The translations under genes and the position numbers were made by a program. Below the pieces are notes generated by a model that was given only the letters and a program-made list of their open reading frames with translations, did no database searches and was not told where the DNA came from. Shown one piece after another: positions 7,359 through 15,061 of a stretch of 23,093 nt of DNA. The first letter of the stretch is position 1, and every line of letters begins with the position of its first letter. This DNA is from Microseira sp003486305 (GTDB lineage Bacteria; Cyanobacteriota; Cyanobacteriia; Cyanobacteriales; Aerosakkonemataceae): contig DALYJX010000116.1 of assembly GCA_031969655.1 (NCBI GenBank), positions 1 through 23,093 on the forward strand. The letters are read 5' to 3'.

Positions 7359-9296
7359 TCAGGCAGTTTGCGTGAGTTTGGGTAAAGGCAACTCCTGGGT
7401 AGTCAGTGCCGGGGAGAGGTAACGGTTGATGGCTGCATTAGTAACGGCAACGTCGCAAGCTAGGGTAATTCCTTCTTTTTCAAGTAAGCCTAAAACCCGT
7501 TTGAGGTTGTCGCGTTCAACCACGGGAAGCTGATGCAAACCTCGCGCAGCCATGCGGTCTAAAGCATCAGCAACCGGCTCATCTGCATAAGCATAGAGGA
7601 GATCCTTGGTACAGATCGCAGCGAGGGTTAAATCGGCTAAATTGCAGCTAGAAGGATCGGATTCAAACGAAGCGATCGCGCGATCGATATCCTGAAGCGT
7701 GACCAGACCAATTAGTTTTAAATCCTCATCGATTGCTAAAGCCGTGTGACAGCGCTCGTTCGTCATCGCCAAACCGGCTTCTAACACGCTGCAACTGCTA
7801 GATAGCATCAGGCGAGGTTTATGCATCGCCGCCGAAACTGGAATTTGTTTTAAAATTTCCAGATTCTGGTCTTTCTCCACATTCACACCCATTTGTTGGA
7901 GATTTAAGCCCTTATTTACCGTGGACTTTGACTTAATGCTATCCACGAGCCACACGCTTAAACCCACAGCCGCCATCAAAGGCAAAACAATGCGATAGTC
8001 GCGCGTCATCTCGAACAACAACAAAATAGCCGTTAAAGGAGCGCGGACGCTAGCAGCTAAAACCGCCGCCATTCCCACCATTGCATAAGCGGGTGGGGCG
8101 GCGATGTGTACGCTTAACCCAGGCAGCAATAAAGGCCAAATTTTTCCATAAGCTGCCCCCAAAGAAGCACCCAAAAACATCGCCGGAGCAAACACACCCC
8201 CCACCAATCCGCTACCCAAACTAAACGCCGTCATCACTAACTTGACGACTAGCAGCATCAGCAACAACGGCAGGGAAAATTTAACATCTTGCAGCATCGC
8301 GGCGATCGTTTCGTAGCCGATGCCGAGAATCTGGGGTAACAACAAACCCACCAATCCCACGGCGAGTCCTCCAATTACGGGATGAATGTATCGCGGAATA
8401 CGACCCAACCAGCCAAACCCTGCTACCTGACCGCGAAAGCAGCGCTGCGCCAGTTGAATAGCTTGGGTATAGGTCAGAGAAACCAGACTCGCGAGTAAAC
8501 CCAATCCCATATAAAGTGGCAATTCTAGAGGGCTGCGAACCTCATACGCAGGCAAGCTAAAAGCAGGTTGGGCACCCAAGCCAATTTGGGCAACCAACGC
8601 TGCTACAACGGCTGCTAGCAGCACCACGCTCACCGCTGAAGTTGCAAAAGTTGTCCCCAAAACCAACTCCAGGGCAAAAAAAACGCCCGCAATAGGGGCG
8701 TTAAAACCAGCCGCCAAACCAGCAGCCGCCCCAGCGCCCAACAGCAGGCGGTGGCGTTCCCTGGACACTTGCAGCACTTGACCCAGCAACATGCCAAAAT
8801 TCGCGCCGATTTCTACAGAAGGCCCTTCTGGCCCCAAAGAAGCGCCAGTGCCGAGGGAAATCGAAGCTGCCACCATCTTGGTTACGGGTCTGAGTTCCCG
8901 CGACAAAGCTTGTTTGGCTCCCTCAGTTGCGGCAATTAAAGTAGAAATACTCGGCCCAAAGTCTTGGAAGCGCCAGCGCATTAATCCGATCAGCAATCCG
9001 CCGATAGTGGGAACGCAGGCTAAACTCCAGGAACCCCAAACCGAGATCTGACCCATCAGATCTTCTAACATCAAACTGTGGATCAATTCGATCAAATAGT
9101 GGAACGTGACCACACCCATCCCCGTTCCACCTCCAATTAGCACCGCCAAAATCAATACCATTGTTTCTGGGGACGGCTGGAGATGGTTAAGTAGGCGGGT
9201 GAGTCTGGATGTAGAAGTAGGCACGCGACAAGAAGTGCCCGTTCCTAGTGCTGTCGATTCAGACAGCGACGCCGCAGCGGGGGGTAGGTATGACAT
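7359..9296 (-). CDS. ClC-family chloride channel/transporter with CBS pair
   Basis: A 645-residue membrane protein: a cytoplasmic N-terminus of about 45 residues, a ClC core (about 46-455) and a C-terminal CBS pair (about 486-545 and 555-612). The GPEGPSVEIG motif carries the external gating glutamate (E157). GGVFAPAMFLGASLG at 366-380 is the second-half GxFxP motif. Two sites differ from E. coli ClC-ec1. The GSGIP serine motif reads GPSIS (114-118), with Pro at the central serine position. The inner proton glutamate position is Leu211 in FFALELV. These differences leave open whether it is a channel or an exchanger and which anion it prefers. No Shine-Dalgarno is obvious before the ATG at 9296. 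Confidence 0.93.
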   Translation of the reverse strand: MSYLPPAAASLSESTALGTGTSCRVPTSTSRLTRLLNHLQPSPETMVLILAVLIGGGTGMGVVTFHYLIELIHSLMLEDLMGQISVWGSWSLACVPTIGGLLIGLMRWRFQDFGPSISTLIAATEGAKQALSRELRPVTKMVAASISLGTGASLGPEGPSVEIGANFGMLLGQVLQVSRERHRLLLGAGAAAGLAAGFNAPIAGVFFALELVLGTTFATSAVSVVLLAAVVAALVAQIGLGAQPAFSLPAYEVRSPLELPLYMGLGLLASLVSLTYTQAIQLAQRCFRGQVAGFGWLGRIPRYIHPVIGGLAVGLVGLLLPQILGIGYETIAAMLQDVKFSLPLLLMLLVVKLVMTAFSLGSGLVGGVFAPAMFLGASLGAAYGKIWPLLLPGLSVHIAAPPAYAMVGMAAVLAASVRAPLTAILLLFEMTRDYRIVLPLMAAVGLSVWLVDSIKSKSTVNKGLNLQQMGVNVEKDQNLEILKQIPVSAAMHKPRLMLSSSCSVLEAGLAMTNERCHTALAIDEDLKLIGLVTLQDIDRAIASFESDPSSCNLADLTLAAICTKDLLYAYADEPVADALDRMAARGLHQLPVVERDNLKRVLGLLEKEGITLACDVAVTNAAINRYLSPALTTQELPLPKLTQTA

Positions 9297-9726
9297 TATA
9301 GAGACGAGTATATCTAGTACTTAGAGAAAGCTTAAATTTTGTTACTGGCTTCTCAATTTGATTGTATAGATAAAGAACCCCACTGGGGTTGCAGCAAGGC
9401 AAGTCAACAAGGGTAGACTAGGGAAGAAGATGCTTCAATCAATGCGTCTGTTACTACTTGTAACAAAACCCTTGGGGCAATGCGGTTAAAAATCTTAGCG
9501 TTCATAATTCGGTATCGAATGCTAAAAATGTTTATCTGGCCTCGGCGTTCGGATACCACTTTAAACCCTCGATGGGTTGGGTGGAGATGGGCGTTGCTAA
9601 AAGTCACTACAGGTGGCACAAGCTATCACCAGGAAAAACTCGGATCTAGGCGCTTGGCATCAACACACTGTCAGCAGCTCAACGCTTAAAAATAATCACA
9701 TCCCGTGGGGAAATTAGGAAATTCTG
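9297..9726. other. 430-base gap without recognised gene
   Basis: This is the divergent gap between the ClC gene (-) and the zinc-ribbon gene (+). Short overlapping frames exist on both strands (around 9404-9689), but neither has a ribosome site or a protein I recognise. The bases around 9475-9700 are less AT-rich than a typical intergenic region, so an unrecognised small RNA or decayed gene is possible. I found no tRNA-like or known structured RNA motif. Confidence 0.4.
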
Positions 9727-10110
9727 ATGAGTGCTCACACATTTGATGGACGTTCCGCTGTTTGCCCGATTTGCCATCGTTCCAGACCGATGAAGCTGGG
9801 CAGATCGAGCAGTGGACTTTATACTTGCCCCTTTTGCGAGCAACGTTTTGTAGTGAGTCAAAGCGGTCATTACGTCCGCGATCCCGTACCGCTTAAACGC
9901 CGCCCCAACAGCCAGATGCTGCGGCGTCAGAGTCGCCCTCTAGCTCGAATGCGCCGGGATTTTCGCTTTGGTAAGCCCATCGCTACGCTCGTTCTTGTAG
10001 GTAGTGCGATTTTCTTGGCGGTTACTTTAACAACGCCAGAGGGCAGGCAAAGCCAGCAAAATCCCCTACACCAAATTTGGGAGTGGGTGACAAAAACTTT
10101 GGATGGGTAA
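9727..10110 (+). CDS. Zinc-ribbon protein with one membrane span
   Basis: A 127-residue protein. Two CxxC pairs (C13/C16 and C34/C37, 17 residues apart) form a likely zinc ribbon. A very basic linker follows (residues 57-83, many Arg), then a single transmembrane helix at about 84-102 and a short tail. By the positive-inside rule the ribbon should face the cytoplasm. I recognise no specific family; conserved unknown cyanobacterial proteins of this plan exist. The stop codon TAA (10108-10110) lies inside the first heptamer of an STRR array, so the last Gly and the stop are supplied by the repeat. Confidence 0.75.
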   Translation: MSAHTFDGRSAVCPICHRSRPMKLGRSSSGLYTCPFCEQRFVVSQSGHYVRDPVPLKRRPNSQMLRRQSRPLARMRRDFRFGKPIATLVLVGSAIFLAVTLTTPEGRQSQQNPLHQIWEWVTKTLDG

Positions 10111-10146
10111 TTGGTAATGGGTAATTGGTAATGGGTAATTGGTAAT
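10105..10146. repeat. STRR array (6 heptamers)
   Basis: Six perfect tandem heptamers alternate GGGTAAT and TGGTAAT. The first copy contains the stop codon of the upstream zinc-ribbon gene. The array fills most of the 43 bases between this gene and the convergent glycosyltransferase gene. Confidence 0.9.
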
Positions 10147-10153
10147 TTTTAAC

Positions 10154-11779
10154 CTATGCCCTTGTTCTATTTCGCGCAATTAGCTTCCAATCTGGTAGGG
10201 TTCCTAGCTGTTTTACCTGGTCTAGAGCTAAATTTTGTAGCGTTGATGGCTCGATGAGCAAATAGGGGGAAGAATCTTGTTCCCAGTGTTGTTTGAGATC
10301 ATCGACTGAGGCGGGGATGATTTGGCGATCGCTATAAAAATTCAACGCCGGACGATTGTAAGGATACGATGTATAAATCTTTTCACCCACCGGAATCCCG
10401 CTATTGCGGATCATCTCGGCAACGGGCTTCACCGGATACGCTTCGGCTAACTCCCACACCCAATGAGAGGAAGTCATAAGTAGCATTAACGATACGTACA
10501 TCCCCCAGAATAAGATTGCCATAAATTGGCGATCGCAACGCGCAACCAAAACTGCCCCTAGCGCCATCGCGATCGCCACCGCAGCTAAAATTAAGCCTAT
10601 ATCCGCTTCGGGCGTCGGCGCAAACAAGCCAAAGTAAACGCTACCTCCCCAACCTACAATAGCCAGCAACGCCAAAATTACAACCCAACTACGGGGGTAA
10701 GATTTTGTCTGGGGAAAATGCCAAACTTCTGCTAAGTAAGCACCACCTGCTAGCGCTAAAGCCGGGTAAACTGGCAAAACGTACCAGGGTAGTTTTGTCG
10801 TCATCGCGGAGATAGCTAATAAGTAAACGCTACTCCACACCAAAATTAATTTAGCCCAGCCGAGATTGCGATTTTCCCAAGCAAGTTGGAAACTTTGGGG
10901 TAAAAACAGCAGCCAAGGCCAGCTTGATTCTAGAATTTCCAGCAGATAATACCAAGGTGGCCCAGCGTGATTTTCTACGGGTGTCCAAATTCGCTCTAGT
11001 GATTGACTAACGAGACTGGTTGTGATAAAAGATTGACCGTAGTGTAAAAATTGGGCAAGATACCACAAGGCTACGGGAATGCTGCCAAGAATTAGCCCGA
11101 TCCAGAGATAGAAAGATGTCAGGAGTCGAGGCGTATCCCAGAAGATGAAGAAGAAAGCGATCGCACCCAACAAAACCCCTAAAATACCCTTAGTCAGGCA
11201 CATCAATCCAAAGCCAATACCGACGCCGAGACAATAGCGCAAATCGCGGCGACTGCGTAACAAACACCATACCATTAACAAAAAAAAGCACAGCATCGCC
11301 CCATCTAACATCGCCAAACGTCCGTGACGCACTACGGGCAATAAAGTCAGGTAAATTAAAGCTGAGAAAATCGCCGCCAGCCTTTGGGGAAAAATTTCCC
11401 GCCCAATCCCATACAATACCGGCACGGAAATAGCTGTTAGCATCGCCCCCGGTAAGCGCGTCGTCGATTCATTCACGCCACCAACTGAATAAGTCAATGC
11501 AATTAACAAATGCATCAGCGGTGGCTTGTTATGGTATGGTTCTCCTGCTATGGTTGGATAAAGCCAGCGTAAAGATCCAGCCGGGGCATTGAAAATATCG
11601 CGGGCAACTTGAGCTACAATTCCTTCATCCCAATCCCGCAGCGGCAGTCCACCCAAATTAATTCCATACAGGAAAATTGCTGCGATTAGCAATCCTATAA
11701 TACAGAAAGCCTCCACCCATTTCTCATTGGCGCGAAATTTGTTTTTAGCATTGCCCCAAGCAAAATTTGAACGACCCAT
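10154..11779 (-). CDS. GT39/ArnT-like membrane glycosyltransferase
   Basis: A 541-residue polytopic protein of the PMT/ArnT type (GT-C fold), which moves a sugar from a polyprenyl-phosphate donor to a lipid or protein on the outer face of the membrane. The first membrane helix (about 24-43) is followed by LPLRDWDEGIVAQVARDIF, with the acidic DxDE pair at 49-52 that is catalytic in this fold. YHNKPPLMHLLIALTY at 82-97 is also typical of ArnT-like proteins. About ten further hydrophobic helices follow, then a soluble C-terminal part from about 440. The acceptor is unknown. It is not obviously in an operon and is divergent from the TPR-protein gene. Confidence 0.88.
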   Translation of the reverse strand: MGRSNFAWGNAKNKFRANEKWVEAFCIIGLLIAAIFLYGINLGGLPLRDWDEGIVAQVARDIFNAPAGSLRWLYPTIAGEPYHNKPPLMHLLIALTYSVGGVNESTTRLPGAMLTAISVPVLYGIGREIFPQRLAAIFSALIYLTLLPVVRHGRLAMLDGAMLCFFLLMVWCLLRSRRDLRYCLGVGIGFGLMCLTKGILGVLLGAIAFFFIFWDTPRLLTSFYLWIGLILGSIPVALWYLAQFLHYGQSFITTSLVSQSLERIWTPVENHAGPPWYYLLEILESSWPWLLFLPQSFQLAWENRNLGWAKLILVWSSVYLLAISAMTTKLPWYVLPVYPALALAGGAYLAEVWHFPQTKSYPRSWVVILALLAIVGWGGSVYFGLFAPTPEADIGLILAAVAIAMALGAVLVARCDRQFMAILFWGMYVSLMLLMTSSHWVWELAEAYPVKPVAEMIRNSGIPVGEKIYTSYPYNRPALNFYSDRQIIPASVDDLKQHWEQDSSPYLLIEPSTLQNLALDQVKQLGTLPDWKLIARNRTRA

Positions 11780-11906
11780 AATTGCAGATAACCGCGCTGA
11801 AATTTAAAATTTTTGAACCTTGTCCAAGTTGCTTTAAATTTGGTTAAACTTGGCGCAATTTCAAACAACCTAGCCATAAAATAGGACAAGATTATCAAAT
11901 TATGAC

Positions 11907-12611
11907 ATGAATAGACATCTAAGTATTATATTTTTAAGTGGAGTCGCCCTCCTGGAATGTTTCGCAGGGGTGATGCAGGCTCAACCAAGAAGTCAAACTA
12001 GGGCAGAAGAGGTTTATAATCGGGGCATTGCCAAAACACGTCAGGAAGATTATCGAGGCGCGATCGCTTCCTTCCAACAAGCAGCAACTTTATTTAACCA
12101 ATCGGGAAATTTGAGCAATGCTTATAAAAGCCAAGCGCTAGCAACTTACTTGCAATTTACCAGCGAGAGAATCCAGCGTACAACCCCCAGTAATGACCCC
12201 CTACCCAGTTGGTACGTTGGAGGTTCTTGTCTGGGGATTCCGGTGTGTAAATACGGCGTTGTATTCGTTAATCCAGGCGCAGAAAGAACTAATTTTGGGG
12301 GTGTAATCATCTTAGAAGAAAAACTGCGAATGCTCAATCGACCTGATGGTACGGGAGAACCAATTAACGCAGTTTTAGATGTGCAAATTGTCCCCAAACT
12401 TCGCCGGGGTGAATATTTCACATCAAACTGTCAGATGCGAGGAAGAAGAACGCAAAATTTATTTGCAGCGATCGCGCAAACAACTGGCTACGAAAATGCC
12501 GACTTTTATCCCGCACGACTCGCATGGCGCATCAATTTAACGGGCAAAAAAATCGAAAGCATCCCAGCAACAAATATCCAATGCGAAAATCCTTGTCCCG
12601 GTGGTTGTTAG
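11907..12611 (+). CDS. Exported TPR-containing protein of unknown function
   Basis: A 234-residue protein. A signal peptide (hydrophobic core about 6-22, likely cleavage after MQA at 25) leads into one to two TPR-like helices at about 33-85 (AEEVYNRGIAKTRQEDYRGA). The C-terminal part, about 100-234, is a domain I do not recognise. It has cysteines at 108, 114, 175, 226, 230 and 234, ending NPCPGGC, which suggests disulphides in the periplasm. The TAG stop is directly followed by a palindromic repeat. No strong ribosome site is seen before the ATG at 11907. Confidence 0.78.
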   Translation: MNRHLSIIFLSGVALLECFAGVMQAQPRSQTRAEEVYNRGIAKTRQEDYRGAIASFQQAATLFNQSGNLSNAYKSQALATYLQFTSERIQRTTPSNDPLPSWYVGGSCLGIPVCKYGVVFVNPGAERTNFGGVIILEEKLRMLNRPDGTGEPINAVLDVQIVPKLRRGEYFTSNCQMRGRRTQNLFAAIAQTTGYENADFYPARLAWRINLTGKKIESIPATNIQCENPCPGGC

Positions 12612-12639
12612 TAGCGGACACCCTAAAGGGTGTCGCTAC
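12611..12639. repeat. Degraded palindrome of the AGCGGCACCC family
   Basis: GTAGCGGACACCC and GGGTGTCGCTAC pair with one bulged G around TAAA. The core is related to the palindromes at 340-367 and 4463-4510. It abuts the stop codon of the TPR-protein gene. Confidence 0.7.
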
Positions 12640-12646
12640 ACAGACG

Positions 12647-12731
12647 AAGCCTGCCTTCGCAGGCTTTAAAAGCTTTAGCCCGCGAAGGCGGGCTTTGTTT
12701 TTGTAGCCGCACCCTTCAGGGTGTCGGCGTA
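12647..12731. terminator. Three successive hairpins after the TPR-protein gene
   Basis: Stem one is AAGCCTGC/GCAGGCTT (12647-12666, loop CTTC). Stem two is AGCCCGC/GCGGGCT (12677-12694, loop GAAG) followed by TTTGTTTTTG. Stem three (about 12703-12731) is another imperfect GCCGCACCC palindrome. Stem two with its T run is the best terminator for the rightward gene; the cluster may also end panB-strand readthrough from outside. Confidence 0.6.
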
Positions 12732-12767
12732 GATTTGCTTGCCTTGACATGCTCCCTTACCAGTCGT

Positions 12768-13544
12768 CTATCCGGGAAATTTTTTCTCTCTAACTTCAGT
12801 GGCGAAATCTTGCGCCGCTTGGGTAATAATTTCCCTTAAATTTGTATAAGCTTTGGCAAATGGCGGTGATTTTTCTACCAGTCCTAAGATATCAGCGGTG
12901 ACTAATACTTGACCATCGCAATCAGGTCCAGCACCTATACCAATTGTGGGAATCGATAGTTTTTGAGTAATTTGGGCGGCTAAATCTGCGGGGATATGTT
13001 CTAGTAACATGGCGAATGCGCCTGCTTGTTCTAGTGCGATCGCTTCCGCTAAAATTCTCTCTGCTTCCTCTTTAGTCTTCCCCTGCTGCTTCAAACCTAA
13101 CTGATACACGGACTGCGGCGTTAATCCGACATGTCCCATTACGGGAATTCCAGCTTGCACCAAACGAGATACTGTCTCTACCATCGCCGGATATCCCCCT
13201 TCTAATTTTACCGCCTGCGCCCCTGTTTCTTTTAAAATTCGCCCTGCTGAATGAATCGCTTGTTGCGAACTTTCTTGATAAGTTAAAAACGGCAAATCTA
13301 CTAAAACTAAAGCTTGTTTTACCCCTCGACATACTGCTTTGGCATGGTGGATCGTTTCATCTAGAGTTAGTGGCAATTCGTTTTTATATCCCAGCGCTAC
13401 CCTCGCTAAAGAATCGCCGACTAAAATTAAGTCTACTCCGGCTCGATCTAGTATTTGAGCGATTAGGTAATCCCACGCAGTTAAAACTACTATGGGGCGC
13501 TTTTGTTGTTTCCATTCAATTAATTGCCGGATGCTGATAACCAT
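12768..13544 (-). CDS. panB: 3-methyl-2-oxobutanoate hydroxymethyltransferase
   Basis: Ketopantoate hydroxymethyltransferase, the first step of pantothenate (coenzyme A) synthesis, using methylene-tetrahydrofolate. The 258-residue length is normal for a TIM-barrel decamer. Metal ligands are D44 (LVGDS), D83 (LVDLP) and E115 (VKLEGG). The catalytic base is E182 (LLEHIP). GHVGLTPQ at 137-144 and IGIGAGPDCDGQVLV at 201-215 are signature motifs. I choose the ATG at 13544, since family members start close to the (T)IxQL segment; an in-frame TTG at 13553 has an AAGG only two bases before it. It is probably a single-gene unit: the propeller gene upstream on the same strand ends 71 bases before it. 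Confidence 0.95.
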   Translation of the reverse strand: MVISIRQLIEWKQQKRPIVVLTAWDYLIAQILDRAGVDLILVGDSLARVALGYKNELPLTLDETIHHAKAVCRGVKQALVLVDLPFLTYQESSQQAIHSAGRILKETGAQAVKLEGGYPAMVETVSRLVQAGIPVMGHVGLTPQSVYQLGLKQQGKTKEEAERILAEAIALEQAGAFAMLLEHIPADLAAQITQKLSIPTIGIGAGPDCDGQVLVTADILGLVEKSPPFAKAYTNLREIITQAAQDFATEVREKKFPG

Positions 13545-13567
13545 ATATGGCAATGCCTTTTTTTTAA

Positions 13568-13598
13568 CGAACCACAGAGACTCAGAGTACGCAGAGGT
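13568..13598. repeat. ACCACAGAGACTCAGAG-type dispersed repeat
   Basis: The stretch has the form of the AACCACAGAGAC...CAGAGG sequences scattered between cyanobacterial genes. Only one copy is visible here, so the assignment rests on general familiarity. Confidence 0.35.
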
Positions 13599-13615
13599 AA
13601 GAAAAGGAGAGAATT

Positions 13616-14695
13616 TTATTCAAGTTCAGGTGTCCTGCGACTGAAGCTTTGATGCGGGGTGGCGATACCTGTCATTGTGTCTACCCACGCTAGTCCTTCG
13701 CTGGTGCCGACCCATAATTTATCATCGGTGTTGGCAGCTATTGCTAGTATTCTCGCGGCGGGTAATCCAGTTACTTCTCCTAGCAATGTGCCTCGGTATG
13801 GGTTGTATCTAAATAAACCTTTATCCGTTCCTACCCAGAGGCTACCGAGTTGGTCTACGTGGAGTGCTGTAATATTTCGTTGGTCTAGTTCGGTGACGGT
13901 TCGCAATACTCTACCGTTGATTGGGTCAATTTCGATTAAACTGTTGGGCGTTCCTACCCAAAGACTACCTCGCAAATCGGTGGCTAGTGCTTGTACTGTC
14001 GTACCTGGCAGATCTTTGATCCGGTTAATCGGAAAGGCGCTGGCTGTATCAACTCTGACTAATCCATCTAAGGTTCCTACCCATAATTGACCTTCGGGAT
14101 CTAAACTCAGGGCGTTGGCGCTGACTCCGGGTAAGTCTCGCAGCGTGGTCATCAACAATCCTTGGTCTGGACTAATTAAGGCTAAGCCGCGATCGCCTCC
14201 CACCCACAAGTAACCTCGTTTGTCAATTAATAGTGACAAAACTTTACGCGATGGGAAAAAGTAACTCTGCGCTGTCGTTTCGTTGGTGCGGGGGTCTACT
14301 CTTTGTAACCCTTCGTAGGTGCCAACCCAGATCCGTCCTACTTTATCTTGGGCGATCGCTCCAATTGTAAAGTTTGCTAAACTAATTTGCGCCAAAATGC
14401 TGCCTGTATTGGGGTCGAGTCGCGCCAATCCCCGCCACGTGCCTACCCAGAGATTACCATTGACATCCCGTTGCAAGGCACTGACTCGATAATCGGTTTC
14501 TAAAGGGCGGCGCTGTATCCTGCGCGGATCTACATTCGGTGGCGGCGCGGTGGGTGGATAAAGGGGAGTTGGATCGTTTCTGAGGGTAGATTGGGCTAAA
14601 ACGCTGGTATTAATCCCAATTTGCCCAAAAATTCCTCCTAGCGCCAGTAAGGAGGCACTTAGGTAGATGCTGCTTTGTAAGCTCGGCCTTAACAT
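13616..14695 (-). CDS. Exported seven-bladed Reg_prop beta-propeller
   Basis: A 359-residue protein with a signal peptide (cleavage likely after VLAQ, about residue 35) and a Pro-rich linker. Seven Reg_prop (two-component regulator propeller) repeats follow, with WVG at residues 83, 123, 164, 205, 246, 287 and 328, a period of 40-41. Each reads (N/S/Q)LWVGTxxGLxRxD. Seven blades close one full propeller. In Bacteroidetes such repeats are the sensor part of hybrid kinases; here no membrane helix, kinase or cyclase follows, so it is a free periplasmic propeller, probably for binding. A perfect Shine-Dalgarno lies upstream. Confidence 0.9.
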   Translation of the reverse strand: MLRPSLQSSIYLSASLLALGGIFGQIGINTSVLAQSTLRNDPTPLYPPTAPPPNVDPRRIQRRPLETDYRVSALQRDVNGNLWVGTWRGLARLDPNTGSILAQISLANFTIGAIAQDKVGRIWVGTYEGLQRVDPRTNETTAQSYFFPSRKVLSLLIDKRGYLWVGGDRGLALISPDQGLLMTTLRDLPGVSANALSLDPEGQLWVGTLDGLVRVDTASAFPINRIKDLPGTTVQALATDLRGSLWVGTPNSLIEIDPINGRVLRTVTELDQRNITALHVDQLGSLWVGTDKGLFRYNPYRGTLLGEVTGLPAARILAIAANTDDKLWVGTSEGLAWVDTMTGIATPHQSFSRRTPELE

Positions 14696-14700
14696 AAATA

Positions 14701-14708
14701 CACCTCCT
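14701..14708 (-). promoter_or_regulatory. Full-length Shine-Dalgarno of the propeller gene
   Basis: On the minus strand AGGAGGTG precedes the ATG at 14695 with five bases (TATTT) between. It is much stronger than the ribosome sites of the other genes here and fixes the start. Confidence 0.85.
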
Positions 14709-15061
14709 GCAAAGACTTGCTCGCGATCGCTCTATACCTGCTATACGTGCCACTTGTTCCTAATTTATCCAGTCCTCAAAGTGGAATTGCTGAGGCTTTC
14801 GGTTTCCATAACATAGACTGCTGGGGGTATCTGACTTATTTTGCCTTTTCTAGCACAAAAGTTGAGTATACCTGCTTACCACAATCCCCTGTTGTTTTCT
14901 GTAACAATTACTGCAAAATTTTGTAATAAATCTTAAAGTATTATAAATAATTATGAAAAGATAAAGAAAATTTGAAGTTTAACTTATTGCTTTATTGGTA
15001 TAGTGTAAAGCGACGTGCCAATCAGGCAATCAGAATTCGAGAGACTCCTGGGAAGGAAGAC
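14709..15061 (+). promoter_or_regulatory. rbcL upstream region
   Basis: No gene is seen in these 353 bases. AT content rises from about 14860 to 14980. TTGTAA at 14921-14926 and TATAAAT at 14942-14948 (15-base spacer) are a possible promoter, and ATTATAAATAAT at 14940-14951 is a small dyad that could bind a LysR-type regulator such as RbcR/CmpR (inferred). A GTA...TAC pair at 14901-14911 has only five bases between, so it is not a standard NtcA site. AAGGAAG at 15053-15059 is the ribosome site for rbcL. Confidence 0.45.

Noticed and set aside
9404..9689. Overlapping 69- and 71-codon frames in the ClC/zinc-ribbon gap
   Set aside because: They oppose each other over the same bases, and neither has a ribosome site or a familiar sequence.
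14901..14911. Possible NtcA site GTAACAATTAC before rbcL
   Set aside because: The spacing between GTA and TAC is five bases; NtcA needs eight.
14717..14926. 69-codon frame upstream of rbcL
   Set aside because: No ribosome site, and it covers the rbcL promoter region; a hydrophobic start is the only protein-like feature.
14972..15061. 30-codon in-frame extension of rbcL to an upstream ATG
   Set aside because: The encoded residues do not belong to RbcL, and the ATG at 15062 has the same AAGGAAG ribosome site as rbcS and gives the family start.
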